Shown here in pieces: positions 42,427 to 50,519 of a stretch of 64,000 bases of DNA. The stretch is from the NCBI GenBank assembly GCA_001799895.1, contig MGUI01000046.1:1-64000 (forward strand), read 5' to 3'. The notes beneath the pieces were generated by a model, which saw only the letters and a program-made list of their open reading frames with translations, was not told the DNA's origin and did not search any database. This stretch comes from Elusimicrobia bacterium GWD2_63_28 (lineage in GTDB: Bacteria > Elusimicrobiota > Elusimicrobia > Elusimicrobiales > UBA9959). The translations under genes were made by a program, and so were the position numbers. The first letter of the stretch is position 1, and each line of letters opens with the position of its first letter.

Positions 42427-42800
42427 ATCCCCGCCCCAGGGTGCTCGTCATCGACGACGAACCTGACTACCTCAGGATAGCCGCGCGCATAGCCTCTAAG
42501 GCCGGCTGCGCGGTAGTCACCGCGCCGGCCGCGCTGCCCGGGGTGGAGCTGGCGGAAAAATCCCCTCCCGACCTGGTGCTGCTCGATGTGGGCCTGCCCG
42601 ATATCAGCGGCTTCGAGGCCGCCCGCCGCATGCGCAGGATCCCGGCCCTGGCCCGCGTCCCCATAATCTTTTTTACCGTCCGCTCGGAGCTCGACATGGT
42701 TTCCGAGGGGCTCAAGCTCGGGGCCGCCGGCTACGTGCTGAAGCCCTTCGACCCGGACGAACTGCTGCGGCGCATAAAGGCCGCGGTCTTCCCCGCATGA
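42423..42800 (+). CDS. Single-domain response regulator (receiver)
   Basis: A 125-aa receiver with all key residues: VIDDEPD, the phospho-Asp in LVLLDVGLPDISGFE, the Thr in IIFFTVRSE and the Lys in YVLKPFDPDEL. There is no output domain. It overlaps its neighbours on both sides by 4 nt, so the three regulators are translationally coupled. Two single-domain receivers in a row suggest a phosphorelay or motor control through protein contacts. Confidence 0.9.
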   Translation: MNPRPRVLVIDDEPDYLRIAARIASKAGCAVVTAPAALPGVELAEKSPPDLVLLDVGLPDISGFEAARRMRRIPALARVPIIFFTVRSELDMVSEGLKLGAAGYVLKPFDPDELLRRIKAAVFPA

Positions 42801-43477
42801 AAAAGCCCTCCGCGGCTTGCGTGGGCTCCCCGGAGCTGCGCGACTTTCTCGCCGGCACGCTGCGCGGTTTCTCCCTGAAATATTACCCTTCGGCGGCGGC
42901 TTTCCTCAAAGCCCCCCCCGCCCGCGGCCTGGCGGTCGTCGAAGCTTCCCTGCCGGACATGGCCGGGCGCGACCTGGTGGCCGTGCTGCGCGGCGACAGG
43001 AAAACGGCCGGCCTGCTGCTGGTGCTGGTCGGCGGCGGGCCCTATTCCCCCGCAGCTGCGGCCCTGTCGCTGGAGAACGGGGCCGACGAGTATTTTTCTT
43101 TCCCGCCCGATTCAACCCTTTTCCGCGCCCGCCTGCTGAACCTGCTGGGCCGGGCCGCGCCCGGGGCGCGCCTGCCGGAGAAGCCCGCCGAGTACTCCTT
43201 CGGCGCGCTGAGGATCTCCCCCGAGGCCCGCGCGGCCTCGGTGGGCGGCGAGCGGGTGAGGCTCACCGCGCTGGAGTTCGACCTGCTGCTTTATTTCCTC
43301 AGGAACCAGGGGCGGGTGGCCTCCAGGACCGTGCTGCTCGAGCAGGTCTGGAAGCTGGGGACGGAGGCGGGAACGCGCTCCGTGGACAAGCGCATAGAGG
43401 CCCTGCGCTGCAAGCTGGGCCGCTTTGGCTCAAAAATAAGGACCGTGTTCGGGTTGGGCTACATCTTCAAACTTTAG
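42797..43477 (+). CDS. OmpR-type winged-helix regulator with degenerate receiver
   Basis: A 226-aa protein. The C-terminal 95 residues are a trans_reg_C winged helix (VRLTALEFDLLLYFLRNQGRVASR ending in IRTVFGLGYIFKL). The N-terminal receiver lacks the acidic pair (ACVGSPE). It has Glu where the phosphorylated Asp is expected (LAVVEASLPDMAG), and it lacks the conserved Lys (FSFPPDS). It therefore looks phosphorylation-independent, possibly locked by the Glu. It stops 2 nt before the convergent HATPase gene ends. It is the only DNA-binding protein of the motor locus. Confidence 0.85.
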   Translation: MKKPSAACVGSPELRDFLAGTLRGFSLKYYPSAAAFLKAPPARGLAVVEASLPDMAGRDLVAVLRGDRKTAGLLLVLVGGGPYSPAAAALSLENGADEYFSFPPDSTLFRARLLNLLGRAAPGARLPEKPAEYSFGALRISPEARAASVGGERVRLTALEFDLLLYFLRNQGRVASRTVLLEQVWKLGTEAGTRSVDKRIEALRCKLGRFGSKIRTVFGLGYIFKL

Positions 43478-43478
43478 T

Positions 43479-45461
43479 TCAAGGCGCCGTCGTTCCGAGC
43501 GGCAGCCTCACTTCCACTATAGCGCCGCGCTCCGGCTTGTTGGAAACTTCCAGCGTGCCGCCGTGCTTTTCGGCTATGCGGCGGGCGACGGCCAGGCCGA
43601 TGCCGGCCTTGCCCTTGTCCGTCGTGTTGAACGGGGCGTAAAGCTTGTCCAGCGCCTCGCGCGGAAAGCCGGGGCCGGTGTCCTCGAAGGTGATGACGGC
43701 CTGCCGCCCGTCCTCCGAGCCTTTCAGCGTGACGCGCAGGGAGCCGCCCTGCTGCAGGCGTTCGTAGGCGTTTTTCACCAGCTGGTAGAAAAGCATTTTC
43801 ATGCGCTCGGGCGAGAGGCGCGCGCGCAGCCGCGGGTTCAGGATGGCCGCCGAGATGGCGCCCTTGCGCTGCTTGAAGGCGCGCTCCCACTTGTCGGTCT
43901 CGCCGCGCACGAAGCCGGCCAGGTCGGTGTCCTCCAGGTCCGGGGTCTCCGGGTCCAGGTATTCCTGCCAGCCTTTGAGCAGGTTCACCGACGCCAGCAA
44001 ATTCTTCAGGCCCGGCTCCAGCGCCTTGCGCTCGGCGGCGGGGATGCGCAGGTTGAAGGACTTGAGGTCCTTTACCGTCTTCTCCAGCGAGGACAGCATC
44101 CTGGCCGAGAAGTCGGCCTGTTCGCGCATCAGCAGGCCGTTAAATTTTATGTTCTTGCGGCGCAGGTCCTCGTTTTCCAGCTCCACTTCCGGGATGCGCT
44201 TCAGGTCATTGTGCAGGGCGTTTATCTGCGAATCCCTGTCCTCTATGGCCTTCAGCAGGCGGGCGGAATAGGCGCCGGAGTCCGTAACCTTCGTCTTGAG
44301 GGCCTCTATTTCGCTCTCCAGCGCTTTTATCTTGAGACCGGCGCGGCGGGCCAGCTCTTTCTGCACCGTGGTGGCGTTCTTGGCGGTGAAGAGCAGGCCG
44401 TTGACTTTTTCCAGGTCGGCGGCGCGGGTCGTGAGCTCTTCGGTCAAAGCGGCGTTCTGCTCCTGCGCCCGGGCCAGCGCGGCCTTGAGGGACGCGGCGC
44501 GCTTCTGCAGTTCGAAAACCTGGGCTACCGCGCCGCTGAAATTGGCGCGCTGCTCCTGGGCCTTAAGGGCGTGTTCGTCGGCGTAAAGCCTGAGCCTTTC
44601 GGCCTCCAGCTTCAGGGCGTCCAGGGAACTCCGCAGGGCGGCGGAATCTTTGAGAGCGGCCTCCAGCGCCGCGTCCTTTTCGAAAAGGGCGGCCTGCAGG
44701 ACGGCGGCCCGGCCCTGCAGAGAGGCTTTTTCCCCCGCCGAGATATTGTCGCTGGCGGCGGCTTCGGCCAGGGCTTTTTCGAGAGAGGCCAGGGATTGTT
44801 TTTTGAGCGCCAGCTCGGCCCGCAGGCTGGAAAGTTCGTTCTCGGACGCGTCCAGGGCGCCGCGCGCCGCTTCTTCCCTCCCGGCCGCGGCGGCCAGGTC
44901 GGCGGCGGCTTTCGCGGCCGCGCGCCTGCTGCTCTCCAGGTCCTGCGCGAGGCGCTCGTAAACCGCCTGCGGCTGGCCCGAAAGCTTGGAGTCGGCGTCT
45001 ATGACGCGGGCGATTTCGGGCAGCGCGGCTATGCCGGCTATCTTTTCCTTGAAAGTTTCAATGGCGGCGTCGCGCGCGGCCAGGGCCTCTCGCAGGCTTG
45101 TCGTTTCCGCCCGCAGGCCTTCCAGCTCGGCGTCGAGCAGGGCGCCCTCGTTCTCTTTCCTGCGCAGCAGGCCCTGCAGGTCCGAGGCTGTCCGGGCCTG
45201 CCCGGCGGCCCTGGCCAGCGTGTCCTCTCCGCCCTTCACGGCGTCCCTGAGCTTTTCGGTCTCTGCCCTGAGCTTCCTTTCGCGGCCGACGCTCTCGGCC
45301 AGCTGCTTCTCCAGGAAGGCGGCCTTGGCCGAGACGCGCTCGAGCCCCTTGCGGGCGTCGGCGCGCTCCTTCTCGGAGCGGACGGAGGCGTCCTGCGCGT
45401 CGCCTACGGCGCGCCAGAGGTAGTCCATCTCGGAGCTGAAAGCGTCGGAGGGCTTGCTCAC
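43479..45461 (-). CDS. Long coiled-coil protein with C-terminal histidine-kinase-type ATPase domain
   Basis: A 660-aa cytoplasmic protein. Residues about 15-430 are nearly continuous heptad-rich coiled coil (Ala/Glu/Lys/Leu-rich, no TM). An N box (QLVKNAYERLQQGG), DTGPGFP, an F-box-like LYAPFNTT and GKAGIGLAVARRIAEKHGG form an HATPase_c domain at the end. The helical segment before it has no His at the normal phospho-acceptor site (SLEKTVKDLKSFNLR). The start is GTG at 45461 with AAGGAGG upstream, overlapping the FliF/FliG hybrid stop by 4 nt. The longer frame running to 46859 is a shadow. It is probably a partner of the hybrid rotor protein. Confidence 0.82.
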   Translation of the reverse strand: MSKPSDAFSSEMDYLWRAVGDAQDASVRSEKERADARKGLERVSAKAAFLEKQLAESVGRERKLRAETEKLRDAVKGGEDTLARAAGQARTASDLQGLLRRKENEGALLDAELEGLRAETTSLREALAARDAAIETFKEKIAGIAALPEIARVIDADSKLSGQPQAVYERLAQDLESSRRAAAKAAADLAAAAGREEAARGALDASENELSSLRAELALKKQSLASLEKALAEAAASDNISAGEKASLQGRAAVLQAALFEKDAALEAALKDSAALRSSLDALKLEAERLRLYADEHALKAQEQRANFSGAVAQVFELQKRAASLKAALARAQEQNAALTEELTTRAADLEKVNGLLFTAKNATTVQKELARRAGLKIKALESEIEALKTKVTDSGAYSARLLKAIEDRDSQINALHNDLKRIPEVELENEDLRRKNIKFNGLLMREQADFSARMLSSLEKTVKDLKSFNLRIPAAERKALEPGLKNLLASVNLLKGWQEYLDPETPDLEDTDLAGFVRGETDKWERAFKQRKGAISAAILNPRLRARLSPERMKMLFYQLVKNAYERLQQGGSLRVTLKGSEDGRQAVITFEDTGPGFPREALDKLYAPFNTTDKGKAGIGLAVARRIAEKHGGTLEVSNKPERGAIVEVRLPLGTTAP

Positions 45462-46903
45462 GAGGCCTCCTTCAGCACGATGCGGCCTTTGGCGTTCAGG
45501 TCGAGCGCGGTGGAAATTATCTTGGCCCTGGCGCCGATCACCTTTTCTTCCTCGGGGCGGGTGGCCAGCATGTCCTTCACCACCAGCCGCACGTCTTCGG
45601 GCAGCAGGCGCAGCACGTTGCCCTGCGGGGTTTCGCCGGCGCCGTAGAGCGCCGCGGCCCATTCGGCGTACGGCATGGAGACCACCAGCGGGCGCAGGTT
45701 CTTGTCGTCGAGGCGGCACAGGTCGTCGAAGGTGACCATCTTGCGGCGCAGCTCTTCGGAGCCCTTGGGGTTGGCGCGCGCGAGGTTGTCCAGGATCTCG
45801 CTGCGCGCGCCCTCGTCCACCAGGGAGAGCAGGCGGCCCAGCTTCTCTGCGCCCTTCAGGCTTTTCTCCAGCTTCAGGCGCAGGTCGTTCTCTATCTCGT
45901 AGACGCGCTCGGGCTCGGCCTGTTTGAGGCCCAGGAGGTGAGCGGAGACCGACTGCTTCTTGGCCGGCGGCAGGGCCAGCAGGATCTTGGAGGAAATGTG
46001 CGGCCTGCGGTCGGCCAGGTTGGCGATGATGATGGCGGCGTCCTCGTCGGGCAGGTCGGCCAGCAGCTCGGCGGCCTCGGCGGGCGGCAGCTTCTCCAGG
46101 AACTCGAAGGCGGAGCCGGCCGTCAGCATGCCGCCGCCGGAAGCGGCGCGGGACTCGACGTCGATGATGTCTCCCAGCTCGCCCTCGGGGCCTTCGTAGC
46201 CGGCCCCCGCGGCGCCGCCCATGCCGGTCCCGCCGGCGCCGGCGGCCGAGGGGGCGTTCAGGCGGGCGTAATCCACAAAACCGGACAGCAGCTTGGAAGC
46301 CAGGATGTAGCCGAAGATCAGCAGCACGGCCAGCGCCAGCGCGCCGAAGGCGGCGGCTACCAGCACCGGGCGTATCTCGGGCGCCTCGAGGGCGCTCTTC
46401 CACCAGGGCAGCATCTCGGACTTGGTGCTGATGATGGTGTCGCCGCGGGCCTCGTTGATGCGCAGGACTTCGCCGATCATCAGCTTGATGGCGTTGGCGC
46501 GGGTGTCGGGGATGGTGCGGTCGAAGACCAGGGAGACGGAAAGTTTCTTGACGCGGAACTCGGTGGTGCGCTGGCTTTCTTCGCGCTGCTGCTTGATGTA
46601 CTCGCCGGTCTTCTCGAGGATGTTCACGGAGGCGTAGCCGGGCAGGGTCTGGCTGTCTTCGGGGGGCGGGCCGGATTCGCTCTTGCTCTTGAGGACTATC
46701 TCCCCCTCCACGCTGACGAAGGAGCGGGCCCTGCCGCGCCCTACCAGCTGCTCGAGCAGGGTGGAGACGTCGGCCTGCATGCGGGCGGAAAGCTCGGCGG
46801 CCTGCGCGCTGGGCGAGGCGGCGGGCTGCTCCTGCGCGACGGCGCTGACGGCCAGGCAAAGGGTCAATAAAGCGAGTAGGCGTGAAATCTTGTTCATAGT
46901 CAC
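45458..46903 (-). CDS. FliF/FliG hybrid: membrane protein with FliF C-terminal-like region fused to a FliG-like domain
   Basis: A 481-aa protein. A signal peptide (about 1-24) leads into a periplasmic part that contains a FliF-like segment (FRVKKLSVSLVFDRTI, then LRINEARGDTI). A TM follows at about residues 178-200 (VLVAAAFGALALAVLLIFGYILA), then a Gly/Ala linker and about 210 residues resembling FliG middle and C-terminal domains. Recognisable pieces are the LLADLPDEDAAIIIANLADRRP helices and the FDDLCRLDDKNLRPLV motif, which parallels the FliG FEDLVLLDDRSIQ motif. It lacks the FliF RBM1-2 rings. The start is GTG at 46903 (6 nt after a -10 TAGAAT) or ATG at 46897. It is probably the rotor for the MotAB stator encoded opposite. 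Confidence 0.75.
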   Translation of the reverse strand: MTMNKISRLLALLTLCLAVSAVAQEQPAASPSAQAAELSARMQADVSTLLEQLVGRGRARSFVSVEGEIVLKSKSESGPPPEDSQTLPGYASVNILEKTGEYIKQQREESQRTTEFRVKKLSVSLVFDRTIPDTRANAIKLMIGEVLRINEARGDTIISTKSEMLPWWKSALEAPEIRPVLVAAAFGALALAVLLIFGYILASKLLSGFVDYARLNAPSAAGAGGTGMGGAAGAGYEGPEGELGDIIDVESRAASGGGMLTAGSAFEFLEKLPPAEAAELLADLPDEDAAIIIANLADRRPHISSKILLALPPAKKQSVSAHLLGLKQAEPERVYEIENDLRLKLEKSLKGAEKLGRLLSLVDEGARSEILDNLARANPKGSEELRRKMVTFDDLCRLDDKNLRPLVVSMPYAEWAAALYGAGETPQGNVLRLLPEDVRLVVKDMLATRPEEEKVIGARAKIISTALDLNAKGRIVLKEAS

Positions 46904-46909
46904 ACTATT

Positions 46910-46915
46910 ATTCTA
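46910..46915 (-). promoter_or_regulatory. -10 hexamer for the FliF/FliG hybrid gene
   Basis: TAGAAT followed after 6 nt by the GTG start. No good -35 was seen 17 nt upstream. It lies in an AT-rich patch between 46905 and 46945. Confidence 0.45.
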
Positions 46916-47000
46916 TATAACACAGGTTACAAAGTTATTACGGCGGGGTTAAAGCCATACAGAGGGCGACAGAGGGAAGGGCCGCGAGAAGCCCAGTCGG

Positions 47001-47149
47001 GGCCTACCGCAGGGGCAGGAACGCCCCGTATTGGTAGGCCGGCGAGGGTATGCCTTCTCCGGGTACGCTCGGCCACACCGTGGCCTCGCTCTGTCGCTCA
47101 TGCTCGGCGCTACGCAAGCCTCGCACTCGCGAGGCCCCTGCGGTAGGCC
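47001..47149. repeat. 149-bp palindromic intergenic element
   Basis: Bounded by perfect 16-bp inverted repeats (47001-47016 and 47134-47149, GGCCTACC start). The left arm can also pair locally with GGTAGGCC at 47033-47040 around a GGGGC/GCCCC stem. Two more hairpins lie inside: GGCCAC/GTGGCC (47071-47085) and GCCTCGC/GCGAGGC (47118-47135). No coding frame was seen in the 299-nt gap 46904-47202. It may be a small non-autonomous mobile element or a structured RNA. Confidence 0.65.
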
Positions 47150-47202
47150 GCCTGAGCTCCAGTGTCCATTGTTCTTTCCCCAGCGGTATTCCGTCTGAAA
47201 GT

Positions 47203-48519
47203 TTATTGCCCTGCCGGGATTTCGATCCAGAACAGGGCGCCGCCGGTTGGGACCGGGGCGCAGCCGGCGGTGCCGCCGTGGAGTTCGGAGATGGATTTTA
47301 CGAGGGCGAGGCCGAGGCCGGTGCCGCCGTGGCCGGGGGCGGCGGAGCCTTGGGCGAAGGGCGCGAAGAGTTTTGAGGCCTCGCCTTCTTTCAGGCCGGG
47401 GCCGGTATCCTGCACCTCGGCGCGGAACTTGCCGCCGGACAGAGAGGCGCGCACTGTTACTTTGCCCCCCTCCGGAGTGAATTTAATGGCGTTCGAAAGC
47501 AGGTTGGTGAGCGCGTGGGTCAGCAACTCGCGGTCCAGCAGGGCCTCGCCGGTCCCGGCCGCCTCTACGGCTAGCGCTACGCCTTTTTCTTCGGCCTTCG
47601 GCCGCAGGAAATCGGCCGCGTCGCGCGCCAGCGCCAGCGGGTCTTCGCGGGCCGCGCGCAGCTCCATCTTTCCGCGCTCGATCTTGGCCAGGTCGAGCAT
47701 CGCGGTGACGAAATTGGCCAGGCGCCCGGCGTTCTCCTTTATCCTGCGGAACACCTCCAGGTCCTCCGCCCTGAAATTTTCTTTTTCCTTCAGCAGCAGG
47801 GCCGCGTAGGTCTCTATGACGCCCAGCGGCGAGCGCAGCTCGTGGGTGACCGAGGCCGTGAAATTCTTCTTCATCGTCTCCAGCTCCAGCAGCCGGTCGG
47901 ACATGCTGTTGAGGGCGCCGGCCAGCTCGGCCACCTCGTCGGAGCCGGAGGCGTCCGTCTTGGCCCCGAACCTGCCCTCCCCCACCTCTCCCGCTTCGGC
48001 GGCCAGCCTCCGCAGGCGCCGCGTCAGGCGGCGGGCCATCAGCAGGCCCAGCAGGGCTGAGGCGATCATGGCCGCCAGGAAGGCCGCCGCCAGGTTGCGG
48101 TAGATGCCGGCCATGGCGGCCAGGCGCTCCTTGTCTAGGGCCTCGCCGGAGAAATTCAGCCGCGCGGAGTACTTGCCGCTCTTCAGCTCCCGGGGCACGG
48201 TGCTCTGCCCCGGCTCAAGCGGTTTCCTGCCCCTGGTCTTCACGGGGCGCAGCCCGCGGCCAATGTCCAGGGAGCAGGAGGCCAGCTCCGGCCTCGACGA
48301 GCAGAGCCCCGACAGGTAGTCTACCGCCATCAGCGGGTCCCCGGCCAGGTCGGCCTCGGCCAGCATGGCGGCCGCCGCTTCCGACAGCGCGTTCAGGCGC
48401 GCGGCCTGCGCGGCGCGCACCGTGCCCTCCTGGAAACGGAAAAATATGGCGGAAAGCAGCAGGGCCGCCGCCAGGGCGGCGGCCATCAGGGCCGCGCTGA
48501 ACTTGTGGAAGAGCCTCAT
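47203..48519 (-). CDS. Membrane histidine kinase
   Basis: A 438-aa kinase. TM1 is at about residues 8-27, a periplasmic sensor of about 110 residues with two Cys follows, TM2 is at about 144-163, then a HAMP (RRLTRRLRRLAAEAGEVGEG). The HisKA has its His in SVTHELRSPLGVIETYAALL, and the HATPase has NLLSNAIKFTPEGG, DTGPGLKEGEASKLF and GTGLGLALVKS. It is 9 nt after the PorV-like gene and so probably in the same transcript. A structured element separates it from the FliF/FliG hybrid. No dedicated response regulator is adjacent. Confidence 0.9.
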   Translation of the reverse strand: MRLFHKFSAALMAAALAAALLLSAIFFRFQEGTVRAAQAARLNALSEAAAAMLAEADLAGDPLMAVDYLSGLCSSRPELASCSLDIGRGLRPVKTRGRKPLEPGQSTVPRELKSGKYSARLNFSGEALDKERLAAMAGIYRNLAAAFLAAMIASALLGLLMARRLTRRLRRLAAEAGEVGEGRFGAKTDASGSDEVAELAGALNSMSDRLLELETMKKNFTASVTHELRSPLGVIETYAALLLKEKENFRAEDLEVFRRIKENAGRLANFVTAMLDLAKIERGKMELRAAREDPLALARDAADFLRPKAEEKGVALAVEAAGTGEALLDRELLTHALTNLLSNAIKFTPEGGKVTVRASLSGGKFRAEVQDTGPGLKEGEASKLFAPFAQGSAAPGHGGTGLGLALVKSISELHGGTAGCAPVPTGGALFWIEIPAGQ

Positions 48520-48528
48520 TCTCCCCTT

Positions 48529-50502
48529 TTACCTCGACAGTCTTATGATGCGCTCCAGGGCCTTCTTGGCCTGCGTGTTCTGCGGGTCCAGGGTCAGTAT
48601 CTTGCGGAAGGCGTCGGCCGCTTTGCCGTATTCACCCTTGGCGTAGTAGTCGGCGCCGGACTGGTAGATCTTCTCTATCTCGCGGGCGTCGGCGGATTTG
48701 CCGGAGGCGGCCTCGGCTTCGGGCTCCGGCTCTCCGGGCTGCGGGCCGCCGGGCTCCCAGGAGCCGGCCTTGCCCTGCTTTGCCTTGGCCTCGTCCACCA
48801 TCTTGGCGAGCTTGGCCTTCTCCAGCGGGTCGGGCTCGAAGCGCATCGCCTTCTCCCAGTCGCGGCCGGCGCGCGCGTAATTGCCCAGCATGTAGTTGCA
48901 GGAGCCGCTCTTCTTGAGGGCCATCAGGTGGCTGGGCTCTATCTCCAGCATTTCCTCCAGCTTGCGCAGCGCTTCCGAGTAGCGCTTCTTCATGTAAAAC
49001 TCATCGGATTCCGTCATCTTGAACTCGGCCCAGCCGCGGCTGAAGTCCGACGGGACCCTGTCCGGGGCGATGCGGGTCAGCTCGCCCGCGCGGTCCAGGA
49101 AATTTGAGAGGGCGGAATCCTGCTGGTTGAGGCTCTGCGCGTAGGCCAGCTGCTTCATCGCGCGCAGGTCAGTGCCGTTTATCAGGTCCCTGGCGCCGCC
49201 GGAGAGCAGCTCTTCCCAGCGAGCCTTCTGCCTGCCCTCGACCGCCAGCGACGGGAAGAAGGCCGCCACGGCCGACAGGCGCCGCGTCAGGTTGACCACG
49301 GAGGAATCGGGCAGCATCTCGTTGGCTTTCTCGAGCAGCAGCTTGTTGGCGGTGTAATAATTCTCTTTGCGCACCTGCTCCTTCACCTCCGCCAGGCGCG
49401 GGTCGTTGAGGCTGGCGGTGTCGCGGGGGCTCTTGTAGTTCTGGGCTTCGCGCAGGCGCTTATACTGGTCCAGCAGCTCGGTCTCGGCCATCTCGGTCTG
49501 CGTGGGCGAGCCGAAATGGTAGGAGAGCGCCAGCTTGTGGTTGCCGGAGGTTTCCTTGATGGTGCCCAGCGGCAAGGCGAAGCCGTAGTCCACCTGTATG
49601 CGCTGTATCTTATAGGAAAGGCCCAGCGTGGCCTGCTTGAACTCCCTGTCCCCCGCCCCCAGCGAGCCGCGCACGCCGATGTCTCCTCTGTCCAGGCTGG
49701 GAAAGGTCTTCTCGGCCGCGAAGATGAACTGCTTGTCCATCTTGCCGTCGGGGCCCTTCTGCAGCCTGGCGTCGGCTGAAAGCAGCATCCAGAGGCTCTT
49801 GTAAGAGGCCCCCAGGCGCGTCTTCATGGGGATCTTGTCCTTGTCGGAGGTGCTGAAGGCCACGTCGGCCTGCATGGCGTTCAGGATGGCCGCGCCCAGC
49901 GTCCAGCGCCTGGTCAGGCGGTAGAGCGCGCCCAGGTCCGCGTCCAGGGCGGCCCTGGTGTTGGCGCCGGCCAGCACCGGGTCGGTGGCCCCGTTCTGTG
50001 AAATATTGTCCTCGACGGCGTTATAGGTCTCGTCGAGACGGGTGAAGCCGTGGCTGAGGTACTTCAGCGTGGCGCCCACCGAAAGTTTCTCGTAGCGGGT
50101 GCTCTTGTCGAAGCGGTAGCCCCAGGAAACCTGCCCGGTCTTCTCGTAATAGATGCCGGAGAGCGAGAACTGCTGCCAGGCCAGGCCCAGCGTGCCGTTG
50201 CGGCCGCCGGAGAGGGGCACCGCGAGGGCACCTACGCTCAGTCCCAGGTTTGAGCCGTCGCTGAGGCCTGTGTGAAAAAGCGCGTGTGAGGCCAGCGCCT
50301 TGGGGCGCTCGAGGGAGGAAAGGCCCGCGGGGTTGTAATAGACGGAAGAAATGTCGTCGGCTACCGCGGTGAAGGCGTCGCCCATGCCCGGCGCGCGCGC
50401 GCCGAAGCCCAGGTCCTCGAAAGCCGCGTAGGCGTTCAGCGGGGCCAGGGCCAGCAGGGCCGCCAGGGCCGGCAGGTGGAGTTTGCGTTTCGTGTAGCTC
50501 AT
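48529..50502 (-). CDS. PorV/PorQ-like outer-membrane barrel with C-terminal TPR region
   Basis: A 657-aa protein with a signal peptide (residues about 1-26, ending NAYA). It then has the PorV/UPF0164-type opening FEDLGFGARAPGMGDAFTAVADDISSVYYNPAGLSSL. Beta-barrel strands run to about residue 335, ending SYHFG. A helical region with TPR-like repeats follows, the last two being clear (YSEALRKLEEMLEIEPSHLMALKKSG and YAKGEYGKAADAFRKILTLDPQNTQAKKAL). In T9SS bacteria PorV receives cargo C-terminal domains. Here the next upstream gene encodes such a domain. The barrel-TPR fusion is unusual. Confidence 0.8.
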   Translation of the reverse strand: MSYTKRKLHLPALAALLALAPLNAYAAFEDLGFGARAPGMGDAFTAVADDISSVYYNPAGLSSLERPKALASHALFHTGLSDGSNLGLSVGALAVPLSGGRNGTLGLAWQQFSLSGIYYEKTGQVSWGYRFDKSTRYEKLSVGATLKYLSHGFTRLDETYNAVEDNISQNGATDPVLAGANTRAALDADLGALYRLTRRWTLGAAILNAMQADVAFSTSDKDKIPMKTRLGASYKSLWMLLSADARLQKGPDGKMDKQFIFAAEKTFPSLDRGDIGVRGSLGAGDREFKQATLGLSYKIQRIQVDYGFALPLGTIKETSGNHKLALSYHFGSPTQTEMAETELLDQYKRLREAQNYKSPRDTASLNDPRLAEVKEQVRKENYYTANKLLLEKANEMLPDSSVVNLTRRLSAVAAFFPSLAVEGRQKARWEELLSGGARDLINGTDLRAMKQLAYAQSLNQQDSALSNFLDRAGELTRIAPDRVPSDFSRGWAEFKMTESDEFYMKKRYSEALRKLEEMLEIEPSHLMALKKSGSCNYMLGNYARAGRDWEKAMRFEPDPLEKAKLAKMVDEAKAKQGKAGSWEPGGPQPGEPEPEAEAASGKSADAREIEKIYQSGADYYAKGEYGKAADAFRKILTLDPQNTQAKKALERIIRLSR

Positions 50503-50519
50503 ATCGCCGTACCGCGCCG

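Noticed and set aside
45462..46859. 466-residue N-terminal extension of the coiled-coil HATPase protein
   Set aside because: It reads an Arg-rich alternative frame of the FliF/FliG hybrid. The GTG at 45461 has an AAGGAGG site and a 4-nt overlap typical of an operon.
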